NCBI GenBank assembly: GCA_032125995.1
Contig: JAQBBQ010000028.1
Location: 1-21,321, forward strand
DNA length: 21,321 bases
Reading direction: 5' to 3'
Source: SG8-39 sp032125995
GTDB lineage: Bacteria > Pseudomonadota > Gammaproteobacteria > Burkholderiales > SG8-39
The notes beneath the pieces were generated by a model. It searched no databases. It saw nothing but the letters and a program-made list of their open reading frames with translations, and was not told the origin of the DNA. The translations under genes and the position numbers were made by a program. Shown one piece after another: positions 15,811-21,321 of this stretch (positions within the stretch are counted from its first letter, which is position 1; each line of letters starts with the position of its first letter).

Positions 15811-17001
15811 TTACAGGGCGGCGATGGCGCCGGCGGCAACGAGCCGGTCGATTTCGTCCGCTGGGTAGCCGAGTTCGGAGAGGATCTTGCGCGAGTGCTC
15901 GCCCAGGGCCGGCACCGCGTCCATGCGCGGATCGAAATCCGAGAGATTGAATGGCGGTTTCAGCGCGTCGATCTCGCCCGCCGGCGAACCCACCCGCGTC
16001 CACCGATCGCGCGCCGCGAGTTGCGGATGCGCCCAGAATTCGGCCATGTCGTTCAGGCGTGCATTCGCAATGCCGGCGGTCTCGAGGCGCTCGACGACCT
16101 GTGCCGCGCTCAAACCCGAAAAGACCCGTTCGATCTCGGACTGCGTCGCATCGCGATTCGCGGCGCGTGCCGGTCCGGTGGCGAACCGGGGGTCGGTGGC
16201 GAGTGCGGGCTGGCCGAGGACCAACTCGCAAAAGCGCGCGAACTCGCGATCGTTCTGGACCGAGAGAAATACCGTCCCGCCGTCGCCCGCCTTGAACGGT
16301 CCGTAGGGCACGATCGTCGCGTGATACGCCCCGCGGCGCGGCGGCGTTGTGCCCCCGTAGTGCGCGAAATAGGCCGGAAAACCCATCCACTCGCCCAGGG
16401 CCTCGAACATTGTGATGTCGAGGGTTGCGCCTTCGCCGGTCGATGCGCGTCGCAGCAGCGCGGCAAGAATCGACGACAGGGCGTACATGCCGGCCGCAAT
16501 ATCGGCAACCGGGATGCCGGCCTTCGCCGGTGCGTCCTCCGTGCCGGTGACCGAGAGCAGCCCGGCCTCGCACTGGACCAGCAGGTCGTAGGCCTTCTTC
16601 GCCGCGTACGGACCGGTGGGTCCGTAGCCCGAGATGCCGCACCAGACGAGCCGCGGGTGGCGTGCGCGCAGCTCGGCGGCGCCAAGGCCGAGCCGCTCGG
16701 CCGCCCCGGGCGCGAGGTTCTGGACGAAGACGTCGGCCTGTGCGACGAGCTTGGCGAGGATCGCTTGCGCCGCCGGCTGCTTGACGTCTAGCGCGATCGA
16801 TTCCTTCGAGCGATTGACCCAGACGAAATGCGAAGACAGCCCATGCACGGTCTGATCGTAGCCGCGCGCGGCGTCTCCCCCGTTGGGACGTTCGATCTTG
16901 ATGACGCGCGCGCCGAGCTCGGCGAGCTGGCGCGTGCAAAATGGCCCGGCGATGACCTGCTCGAGCGCGACGACCGTCACGCCCTCGAGCGGTCGGATCA
17001 T
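15811..17001 (-). CDS. CaiB/BaiF-family (class III) CoA-transferase
   Basis: The 396-residue product moves CoA between carboxylic acids in the manner of formyl-CoA:oxalate and carnitine CoA-transferases. It shows the family start PLEGVTVVALEQVIAGPFCTRQLAELGA, VIKIERPNGGD, LDVKQPA, VFVQNLAPGAAERLGLG, ISGYGPTGPYAAKKAYDLLVQ, and the catalytic aspartate in VADIAAGMYA (D167). The length is normal. Substrates cannot be told from sequence. Its ATG overlaps the stop of the upstream hydratase gene (ATGA), so both are in one operon with the hydratase first. Confidence 0.93.
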   Translation of the reverse strand: MIRPLEGVTVVALEQVIAGPFCTRQLAELGARVIKIERPNGGDAARGYDQTVHGLSSHFVWVNRSKESIALDVKQPAAQAILAKLVAQADVFVQNLAPGAAERLGLGAAELRARHPRLVWCGISGYGPTGPYAAKKAYDLLVQCEAGLLSVTGTEDAPAKAGIPVADIAAGMYALSSILAALLRRASTGEGATLDITMFEALGEWMGFPAYFAHYGGTTPPRRGAYHATIVPYGPFKAGDGGTVFLSVQNDREFARFCELVLGQPALATDPRFATGPARAANRDATQSEIERVFSGLSAAQVVERLETAGIANARLNDMAEFWAHPQLAARDRWTRVGSPAGEIDALKPPFNLSDFDPRMDAVPALGEHSRKILSELGYPADEIDRLVAAGAIAAL

Positions 17002-17813
17002 TCGAACGTCACCTCGAGACCCGCGAGCGGCAGGCCCTCGAAGGTCGTCGACCAGGTCTCCCCTGGCGCCACCGGGTGCGCGTCGGTCAGCACGCCGGTC
17101 GAAATGATTTCCCCCGCCGCGAGCGGCGGCGCCTCGGGTTGCTTGGCGAGCAGCTCGATGAGGAAGGCGAGCGCATTCAGGGGACTATCGAGCACGTTCG
17201 CGCCGATGCCGTGGTCGATGACGCGGTCTGCGCAGCGCAGGGTGACCTCGAGTGCGGGGAGGCGGTCGGCAAGATCGGGCAGGTCTCCGACCGGGACCGG
17301 GGTGCCGACGACGAGCCTGCCGTGCAGGCCGTTATCCGCGGTGCAGTCCGCGATCTTGACCCGCCAGTCGGGGTGGTGGCATTGAACGATCTCGATCGCG
17401 TGCGCGACCCACTCGATCGACGCGAGCAGGGCTTGCGGATCGCGCGTCCCGGGAGTCGGCGCGCGTGCCAGCCGGACGCAGATCTCGGGTTCGATCCGGG
17501 GCTGTGCAAGTCCGCCCAGGGCGACGCGCGCGCGATTGGATTTCGAAAAGACAAGGGTCTGGTCATACACCATGCCCCACAGCGGTTCGTAGACACCGTA
17601 GCGCTTCCAGAGCGTGCGGTTGGTGAAGCCGATCTTGCGTCCCGCGGGCGTCCAGCCGCGTGCAACCCGCTCGGCATGCAATCGTGCGGCCGCGCGGTAG
17701 CCGTCCTCCGGCGAAAGGTCTGCGTAGCGCGCGCTGAAGGGCGCCACCTCGCCGCCCCCGTCGTGCAGCGCGACGAGTTCTGCTGCAATCCGCTCGACGG
17801 AGGAATCGGTCAT
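16998..17813 (-). CDS. 2-keto-4-pentenoate hydratase-like enzyme (FAH superfamily)
   Basis: The 271-residue product resembles MhpD-type hydratases and 4-oxalocrotonate decarboxylases, which act on 2-keto-enoic acids in meta-cleavage pathways. It has the metal-binding RIEPEI (E108, E110), GRKIGFTNRTLWKRYGVYEPLWG, ADNGLHGRLVVG and the C-terminal GEIISTGVLTDAHPVAPGE. Hydratase and decarboxylase cannot be told apart here. The frame is open to 17885, but MTDSSVERIAAELVALHDGG is a typical start, so I chose the ATG at 17813. It is the first gene of the operon with the CoA-transferase. A TAGAAT box and an inverted repeat lie directly upstream. Confidence 0.9.
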   Translation of the reverse strand: MTDSSVERIAAELVALHDGGGEVAPFSARYADLSPEDGYRAAARLHAERVARGWTPAGRKIGFTNRTLWKRYGVYEPLWGMVYDQTLVFSKSNRARVALGGLAQPRIEPEICVRLARAPTPGTRDPQALLASIEWVAHAIEIVQCHHPDWRVKIADCTADNGLHGRLVVGTPVPVGDLPDLADRLPALEVTLRCADRVIDHGIGANVLDSPLNALAFLIELLAKQPEAPPLAAGEIISTGVLTDAHPVAPGETWSTTFEGLPLAGLEVTFE

Positions 17814-17835
17814 GCCAGTCCGTGGTTTGGTGCCG

Positions 17836-17841
17836 ATTCTA
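17836..17841 (-). promoter_or_regulatory. Candidate -10 box for the hydratase-CoA-transferase operon (TAGAAT)
   Basis: On the minus strand TAGAAT lies 22 bases before the ATG at 17813. The 17-bp-spaced -35 position falls inside the right arm of an inverted repeat and reads CCGTGC, a poor hexamer, which would fit an activator-dependent or regulated promoter. Confidence 0.4.
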
Positions 17842-17866
17842 ACCGTGCTGCGGCCACGGCACGGTT
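17841..17866. promoter_or_regulatory. Inverted repeat AACCGTGC-N10-GCACGGTT, candidate operator
   Basis: A perfect 8-bp inverted repeat with a 10-base spacer sits in the divergent gap between the hydratase operon and the NfeD-like/VOC genes. It touches the TAGAAT box and covers the -35 region of the hydratase promoter. The size and symmetry fit a dimeric regulator. A nested shorter repeat CCGTG-N7-CACGG shares the left arm. Confidence 0.5.
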
Positions 17867-17901
17867 GCGGTTTCATAGCGTGCATGCCACATTAACGCGC
17901 C

Positions 17902-18009
17902 ATGGAACCGTACCTTGTCTGGGCGCTGGTTGGCCTCACGCTGATGATTGTGGAGGTCCTTACGGGGACCTTCTCCAAGCCGGCTCAGGCCGGCGCCCTG
18001 CGCGCATAA
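17902..18009 (+). pseudogene. NfeD-like N-terminal stub (35 codons)
   Basis: The ORF begins ATG and encodes one hydrophobic helix, VGLTLMIVEVLTGTF, followed by a short unrelated tail SKPAQAGALRA and a TAA. The helix, with the sequence Glu-Val-Leu-Thr-Gly-Thr-Phe at its end, closely resembles the first transmembrane segment of NfeD-family membrane proteins, where TGTF is usually followed by YLL and more helices. All of the later NfeD sequence is absent. It could be a remnant left by deletion, or a short membrane leader peptide. The TAA (18007-18009) touches the Shine-Dalgarno sequence of the VOC gene, whose ATG is ten bases on. The family match is from memory of the motif. Confidence 0.45.
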
Positions 18010-18019
18010 GGAGATCGCG

Positions 18020-18421
18020 ATGGGCGTTTCCGCGATGAACCACTTCACCATCCTCTGTGATGACCTCGAGGTCACGCTCGCGTTCTACGCCGAGCACCTC
18101 AATCTGCGGCCGGGCGCCCGCCCGCCGTTCGACTTCTCGGGCGCTTGGCTGTATGCGCACGGCGGTAAGGATCCGATCCTGCACATCATCGACCGCGAGC
18201 CGAAGAACCCGCTCGTTGCCGGCGTGATCGATCACATGGCGTTCAGTGGCAAGGGGCTCATCTCGACCGCGCAGCGACTCGACAAGGGCGGCGTGCCCTA
18301 CGAGTTGCGACGCTTGCCGGGCGAATGGGGCACCTGGCAACTCTTTTTCCACGATCCGAATGGCGCCAAGATCGAGATTGACTTCGATCGCACCGAGCCG
18401 GCGCCTGGCGGCCTGGCGTGA
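18020..18421 (+). CDS. VOC-family (glyoxalase/bleomycin-resistance fold) protein
   Basis: The 133-residue protein has the two beta-alpha-beta-beta-beta modules of the vicinal oxygen chelate fold: MNHFTILCDDLEVTLAFYAEHLNLRPG, then VIDHMAFSG and WQLFFHDPNGAKIEIDF. The metal ligands expected for the fold are visible (H8, H72, E119, with H55 as a possible extra). Members include lyases, dioxygenases and epimerases, so no reaction is assigned. The ATG at 18020 has AAGGAG six bases upstream and starts right at the first module. Its stop overlaps the GTG of the next gene (GTGA), and the two are probably translated together. Confidence 0.9.
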   Translation: MGVSAMNHFTILCDDLEVTLAFYAEHLNLRPGARPPFDFSGAWLYAHGGKDPILHIIDREPKNPLVAGVIDHMAFSGKGLISTAQRLDKGGVPYELRRLPGEWGTWQLFFHDPNGAKIEIDFDRTEPAPGGLA

Positions 18422-18690
18422 ATGTTCTGCAACGCGTCGCCGGCGCGCTCATCGGCATCGCGCTGTTCATCGCCGCCTTCGTCTTCGCCTCGGTCATTTT
18501 TGCCGTGGCCGCGGTCCTTGCGCTCATCATCTGGGGCTGGCTGATGTGGCGCACCCGCGACCTGCGGCGCGAACTCGAGCGCGCGGAGGGTAGGGAGGGT
18601 ACGGAGGGTACGGAGGGTACGGAGGGCACGGTGATCGAAGGCGAATACCGTGTCGAGCGCGAGGTGCATCGGATCGACGAAGGCCCGTAG
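18418..18690 (+). CDS. Small membrane protein with EGT repeats
   Basis: The 90-residue product starts at GTG, overlapping the VOC stop (GTGA). It has hydrophobic stretches at about residues 8-28 and 29-45, then a basic/acidic helix RTRDLRRELERAEG, a tandem EGT repeat encoded by a 9-bp minisatellite, and a C-terminal VIEGEYRVEREVHRID. Small two-helix proteins ending in a VIEGE motif are, as far as I recall, common in betaproteobacteria and have no known function. The tail should face the cytoplasm if the positive-inside rule applies to RTRDLRR. Confidence 0.75.
   Translation: MNVLQRVAGALIGIALFIAAFVFASVIFAVAAVLALIIWGWLMWRTRDLRRELERAEGREGTEGTEGTEGTVIEGEYRVEREVHRIDEGP
18585..18629 (+). repeat. 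9-bp tandem repeat, five units
   Basis: Five units of GGAGGGTAC occur head to tail (first unit ends TAG, last reads GGAGGGCAC). They encode Glu-Gly-Thr steps inside the small membrane protein. Because the unit is a multiple of three, gain or loss of copies would keep the reading frame. Confidence 0.9.
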
Positions 18691-18741
18691 GTAGAACACC
18701 GACCCCGAGGCGCCTCTGGAGACGGCGCGCAATTATGTGCG

Positions 18742-18770
18742 GGTGCGGAAAAGCGGTCTCTTTCCGCACC
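18742..18770. promoter_or_regulatory. 10-bp inverted repeat upstream of the TAXI gene
   Basis: GGTGCGGAAA (18742-18751) and TTTCCGCACC (18761-18770) form a perfect inverted repeat with a nine-base centre. No T-tract follows, so it is a weak terminator candidate. The right arm contains TTTCCG, which stands exactly 17 bp before TAGACT (18784-18789), so it may instead be an operator overlapping a promoter. Confidence 0.55.
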
Positions 18771-18789
18771 TGCCAAATCGGGCTAGACT
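18761..18789 (+). promoter_or_regulatory. Candidate promoter for the TRAP genes
   Basis: TTTCCG (18761-18766), a 17-bp spacer and TAGACT (18784-18789) resemble a weak sigma-70 promoter. It would give a leader of roughly 160 bases before the TAXI ATG. The leader holds a direct repeat TCGGTAC TCGGTAC (18841-18854) and ends with a strong ribosome binding site. Confidence 0.3.
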
Positions 18790-18955
18790 TGATTCGGCTC
18801 GACCTGCCCGGCGTGTCCAAGGAGACCGGCCGGGGGTTGCTCGGTACTCGGTACGCACCGGATTTCGACCACGCAGTGTGCGTGCCGCAGTGCGCGTACA
18901 GTGGCGCCGAACGACGGACAGCTTATTTCGTAAACCCCGAAGGAGGAGGAATCTC

Positions 18956-19921
18956 ATGAACCGAACTTTGAAAATACTATCGGTCGCCGGCTGCCTTACG
19001 CTGGCTGCGCCGTTTGCCACGGCGGCGGACACCTTCGTGCGCATGGTATCGGGCCCGGCCGGCGGCAGCTGGTATCCGCTGGGCGCGAAGATCATGCAGG
19101 TGATGCAAAAGGAAATCAGCGGGATCTCCACCAAACTCGAACCGGGCGGTGGCGTCGGCAACATCAAGGACGTCAGCCAGGGCAACGCCGAGATCGGCTG
19201 GAGTTACGGCCACACGGCCTACAACGGCTATATCGGGCGCGGGAAATTCACCCAACCCTACAAGAACGTGACGTTTTTTGCGACGTTGTATCCGGGGATC
19301 GTGCAGATCGCGGTGCCCAAGAATTCGAAGATCCAGTCGATCAGCGAATTCGACGGCAAGAACTTCAGTCCCGGAAAAGCGGGATGGACCGGTACTGCGT
19401 TCGCCGAGACGGTATTGGCCGCCTATGGCCTGAGCTTCGACAAGATCAAGAAGAGCGGTGGAACCGTCCACCACGTCGACTACACCGACTCGGTAGCGCT
19501 CATGAAGGATGGCCACATCGACGTGTTCCTCGCGGTCACGTCGATGCCGCAGGCCTCGTTCATCGACCTGAACTTCAAGCCGGGCATCCGTCTCATCGGC
19601 ATCGAGCCGGACAAGATGACAGGCATTATCAAGGACAATCCTGGCGTGTTCGCCACCACGATTCCGAAGGGCACCTACGAAGGGATGACCGCCGATGTGC
19701 CGACGCTCGCGACGGCGACGGTCATGGTGGTGAACAAGGATGTGCCGGCGGACCTCGTCTATAAGATGTGCAAGGTCTTCTGGAAGGAGCATGCCACCTT
19801 CGCGGCAGTGAAGAAGTCCTGGAACGACGTCAAGAAGGAAAATGCGCTTGCGGCAGCCGCAATCCCGGTGCATCCGGGCGCGGAGCGCTGCTACACGGAA
19901 ATGGGCGTCAAGAAGACGTAA
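18956..19921 (+). CDS. TAXI-family TRAP transporter substrate-binding protein
   Basis: The 321-residue precursor has a signal peptide (MNRTLKILSVAGCLTLAAPFA, cleavage near residue 23) and then the TAXI hallmark VSGPAGGSWYPLGAKIMQVM, VGNIKDVSQGNAEIGWSYG and PGKAGWTGTAFAETVLAAYGL. It binds the substrate in the periplasm and delivers it to the TRAP permease encoded next. The substrate is not readable; characterised relatives take glutamate or dicarboxylates, many are unknown. The frame is open upstream to 18737, but the ATG at 18956 has a very strong AAGGAGGAGG seven bases ahead and begins the signal peptide. Confidence 0.95.
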   Translation: MNRTLKILSVAGCLTLAAPFATAADTFVRMVSGPAGGSWYPLGAKIMQVMQKEISGISTKLEPGGGVGNIKDVSQGNAEIGWSYGHTAYNGYIGRGKFTQPYKNVTFFATLYPGIVQIAVPKNSKIQSISEFDGKNFSPGKAGWTGTAFAETVLAAYGLSFDKIKKSGGTVHHVDYTDSVALMKDGHIDVFLAVTSMPQASFIDLNFKPGIRLIGIEPDKMTGIIKDNPGVFATTIPKGTYEGMTADVPTLATATVMVVNKDVPADLVYKMCKVFWKEHATFAAVKKSWNDVKKENALAAAAIPVHPGAERCYTEMGVKKT

Positions 19922-19932
19922 CTGGCAACGCG

Positions 19933-19971
19933 CGCGCATCGACCCGTGCCTTCGGCGCGGACCGATGCGCG
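19933..19971 (+). other. Hairpin between the TAXI and permease genes
   Basis: CGCGCATCG (19933-19941) and CGATGCGCG (19963-19971) form a perfect 9-bp stem. Inside it a second hairpin closes on TTC (19944-19950 with 19954-19960, one G:T pair). It starts 12 bases after the TAXI stop and has no T-tract. Such structures often protect the upstream mRNA when a binding protein is needed in excess of its permease. The rest of the gap to 20080 shows only a repeated TGATCAC. Confidence 0.5.
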
Positions 19972-20080
19972 AACGCGACCTGTCCTGTGACCTTCCACGG
20001 CGCACGACGCGCCGAGCAGCCGGTGGCCGTGACCGCTGCATGATCACAGACCCTTGATCACGGAAGCACCGACGAACCCG

Positions 20081-21321
20081 ATGGCTGACACCGCGCTTCA
20101 GATCACCGAAGAACGTCTCGAGTATCACGAGGTCAAGGAAGCTTCGTTGTTTGAGACGGTGTTGCGTGATCGCGGTACGCGCCTGCCGGTTGTGATTGCC
20201 GTCGTTTGCGCGGTGTTCGCCATTGCGCTCGCGCTGTTCCATCTGTATACCGCGGTCTACGGTACGCCGGAGACGCGCTCCTTTCGCGGCACCCACCTGA
20301 CCGTCATGCTGGTGCTGGCGCTGCTGCTCAATCCGCTGTTTCGCCGCTCGTACCGCGATCCGCTTACCGTGCCCGGCGGCGGTGGCAACGCGCTGCGCGG
20401 TTTCGGATTTCTGATCGATCTCGTGCTGGTCGGCTTCGGCCTGTTCGTGCAGGGCTATACGTTGTGGGACATCGACGGGTTCAACATGCGTGGCGGCGAC
20501 ATTACGCCGATGGACCTATGGGTCGGGGCGGGCTTCATTTTGCTGGTGCTCGAGGCGACCCGGCGCGCGGTCGGATGGGCGATGGTCTTCGTCAGCGGCT
20601 TCTTCCTGGTGCACAGCTTGTATTCGAATTACTTCTTCGGCTTTCTGTATGGTCCGCCGACCTCGTTTCGAAAGTACATCGACGTGATTTTCATGCGCGC
20701 CGACGGCATTTTTGGCATCCCGCTGATGGTGGTCGCGACCTACATCCTGTTGTTCATCATCTTTGGCGCCCTGCTGATCCGTTCAGGGGCGGGACGCTTT
20801 TTCATCGACCTGGCCATTTCGCTGACCGGGCACCGTACCGGCGGGCCGGCCAAGGCCGCGGTGGTGGCGAGCGCGATGATGGGAACGGTTTCGGGATCCG
20901 CTGTGGCGAACGTCGTCACGACGGGTTCGTTCACGATTCCGTTGATGAAGCGGCTCGGCTACCGGGCGCGCTTTGCGGCGGCCGTCGAGGCCTGCGCGTC
21001 ATCGGGCGGGCAGATCACCCCGCCGATCATGGGTGCCGCGGCGTTCATCATCGCCGAATTCCTGCATGTCAACCTGCTGGTCGTCATCGTTGCGGCGATC
21101 ATTCCGGCCTTCCTGTACTACGCGACGGTCTACTTCATGGTTCACTTGGAAGCCGAAAAGCACGGCCTGGCTCGCATTCCGAAGGAAAAGCTGCCGCGGT
21201 TCGGCGAAGTCCTGAAGCGCGGCTGGCACCTGCTGTTTTCGCTCGTCGTGCTGATGACGCTGCTGGCGATCGGCTACAGCGCGATGATGTCCGCGTTCTG
21301 GGGCATCGTCACCATCGTGAC
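20081..21321 (+). CDS. TRAP transporter fused permease (4TM/12TM), 3' end outside window
   Basis: The first 413 codons encode an inner-membrane protein with many hydrophobic helices. The N-terminal part corresponds to the small 4TM subunit (DctQ-like) and the later part to the large DctM-like subunit, as in fused TRAP permeases paired with TAXI proteins. The segment GGPAKAAVVASAMMGTVSGSAVANVVTTGSFTIPLMKRLGY and then SSGGQITPPIMGAAAFI is the family signature. The ATG at 20081 (MADTALQITEERLEYHEVKEAS) has no good ribosome binding site; an in-frame TTG at 20054 is possible. The frame runs off the window end without a stop. Confidence 0.94.
   Translation, partial: MADTALQITEERLEYHEVKEASLFETVLRDRGTRLPVVIAVVCAVFAIALALFHLYTAVYGTPETRSFRGTHLTVMLVLALLLNPLFRRSYRDPLTVPGGGGNALRGFGFLIDLVLVGFGLFVQGYTLWDIDGFNMRGGDITPMDLWVGAGFILLVLEATRRAVGWAMVFVSGFFLVHSLYSNYFFGFLYGPPTSFRKYIDVIFMRADGIFGIPLMVVATYILLFIIFGALLIRSGAGRFFIDLAISLTGHRTGGPAKAAVVASAMMGTVSGSAVANVVTTGSFTIPLMKRLGYRARFAAAVEACASSGGQITPPIMGAAAFIIAEFLHVNLLVVIVAAIIPAFLYYATVYFMVHLEAEKHGLARIPKEKLPRFGEVLKRGWHLLFSLVVLMTLLAIGYSAMMSAFWGIVTIV

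Noticed and set aside
15677..16939. Minus- and plus-strand open frames overlapping the CoA-transferase gene
   Set aside because: The CoA-transferase frame explains the region with conserved motifs; the others are arginine-rich without motifs.
18585..18629. CRISPR-like short repeats
   Set aside because: The units are 9 bp, contiguous and coding, with no spacers.
18977..20296. A 439-codon open frame antisense to the TAXI gene
   Set aside because: Its product is low-complexity Arg/His-rich and it mirrors a clear TAXI protein; it also runs into the start of the permease gene.

Overview
This 21.3 kb window is GC-rich chromosomal DNA that reads as a betaproteobacterium. The reasons are the protein sequences of DnaE, PurM and MetG, the order metG / mrp (apbC) / dcd, and a tripartite TRAP uptake system beside a CoA-transferase, a common set in environmental Burkholderiales-like genomes. 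The assignment is inferred from protein character and gene order, not from a marker gene. I see no rRNA or tRNA gene, insertion sequence, integrase or CRISPR array. Coding density is high, no gene-free stretch exceeds 300 bases, and most long open frames antisense to the genes are GC-driven shadows.

Left part (1-10.9 kb) is housekeeping. purM (purine synthesis) converges on an EamA-type transporter, which diverges from dnaE (replicative polymerase alpha subunit). dnaE converges on acylphosphatase. A short pilin-like membrane protein with a perfect intrinsic terminator follows. metG diverges from mrp, and mrp overlaps dcd by ATGA. dcd ends tail to tail, with a 20-base overlap, on folA. mrp supplies Fe-S carrier function; dcd and folA both feed dTMP synthesis.

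Middle part (11.0-15.8 kb) is less standard. It holds a GlrR/NtrC-type sigma-54 response regulator with no kinase beside it, then a translationally coupled pair of predicted periplasmic proteins of unknown function (DUF3179 and DUF1223, each with a CxxC motif), then a stand-alone DGQHR-domain protein related to the DndB family.

Right part (15.8-21.3 kb) looks like an organic-acid uptake and catabolism locus. A class III (CaiB/BaiF) CoA-transferase and a 2-keto-4-pentenoate hydratase-like enzyme form an ATGA-coupled operon on the minus strand. Diverging from it are a 35-codon ORF that resembles the first part of an NfeD protein, a VOC-family protein and a small membrane protein carrying an in-frame 9-bp tandem repeat. 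A TAXI-type TRAP binding protein and the start of a fused TRAP permease (cut by the window end) follow. A 26-bp inverted repeat over the hydratase promoter and a 29-bp inverted repeat upstream of the TAXI gene are candidate operators.

No complete unknown multi-gene system stands out. The best leads are the DUF3179-DUF1223 pair, the isolated DGQHR protein, the pilin-like protein that lacks a prepilin leader, and the NfeD-like stub.
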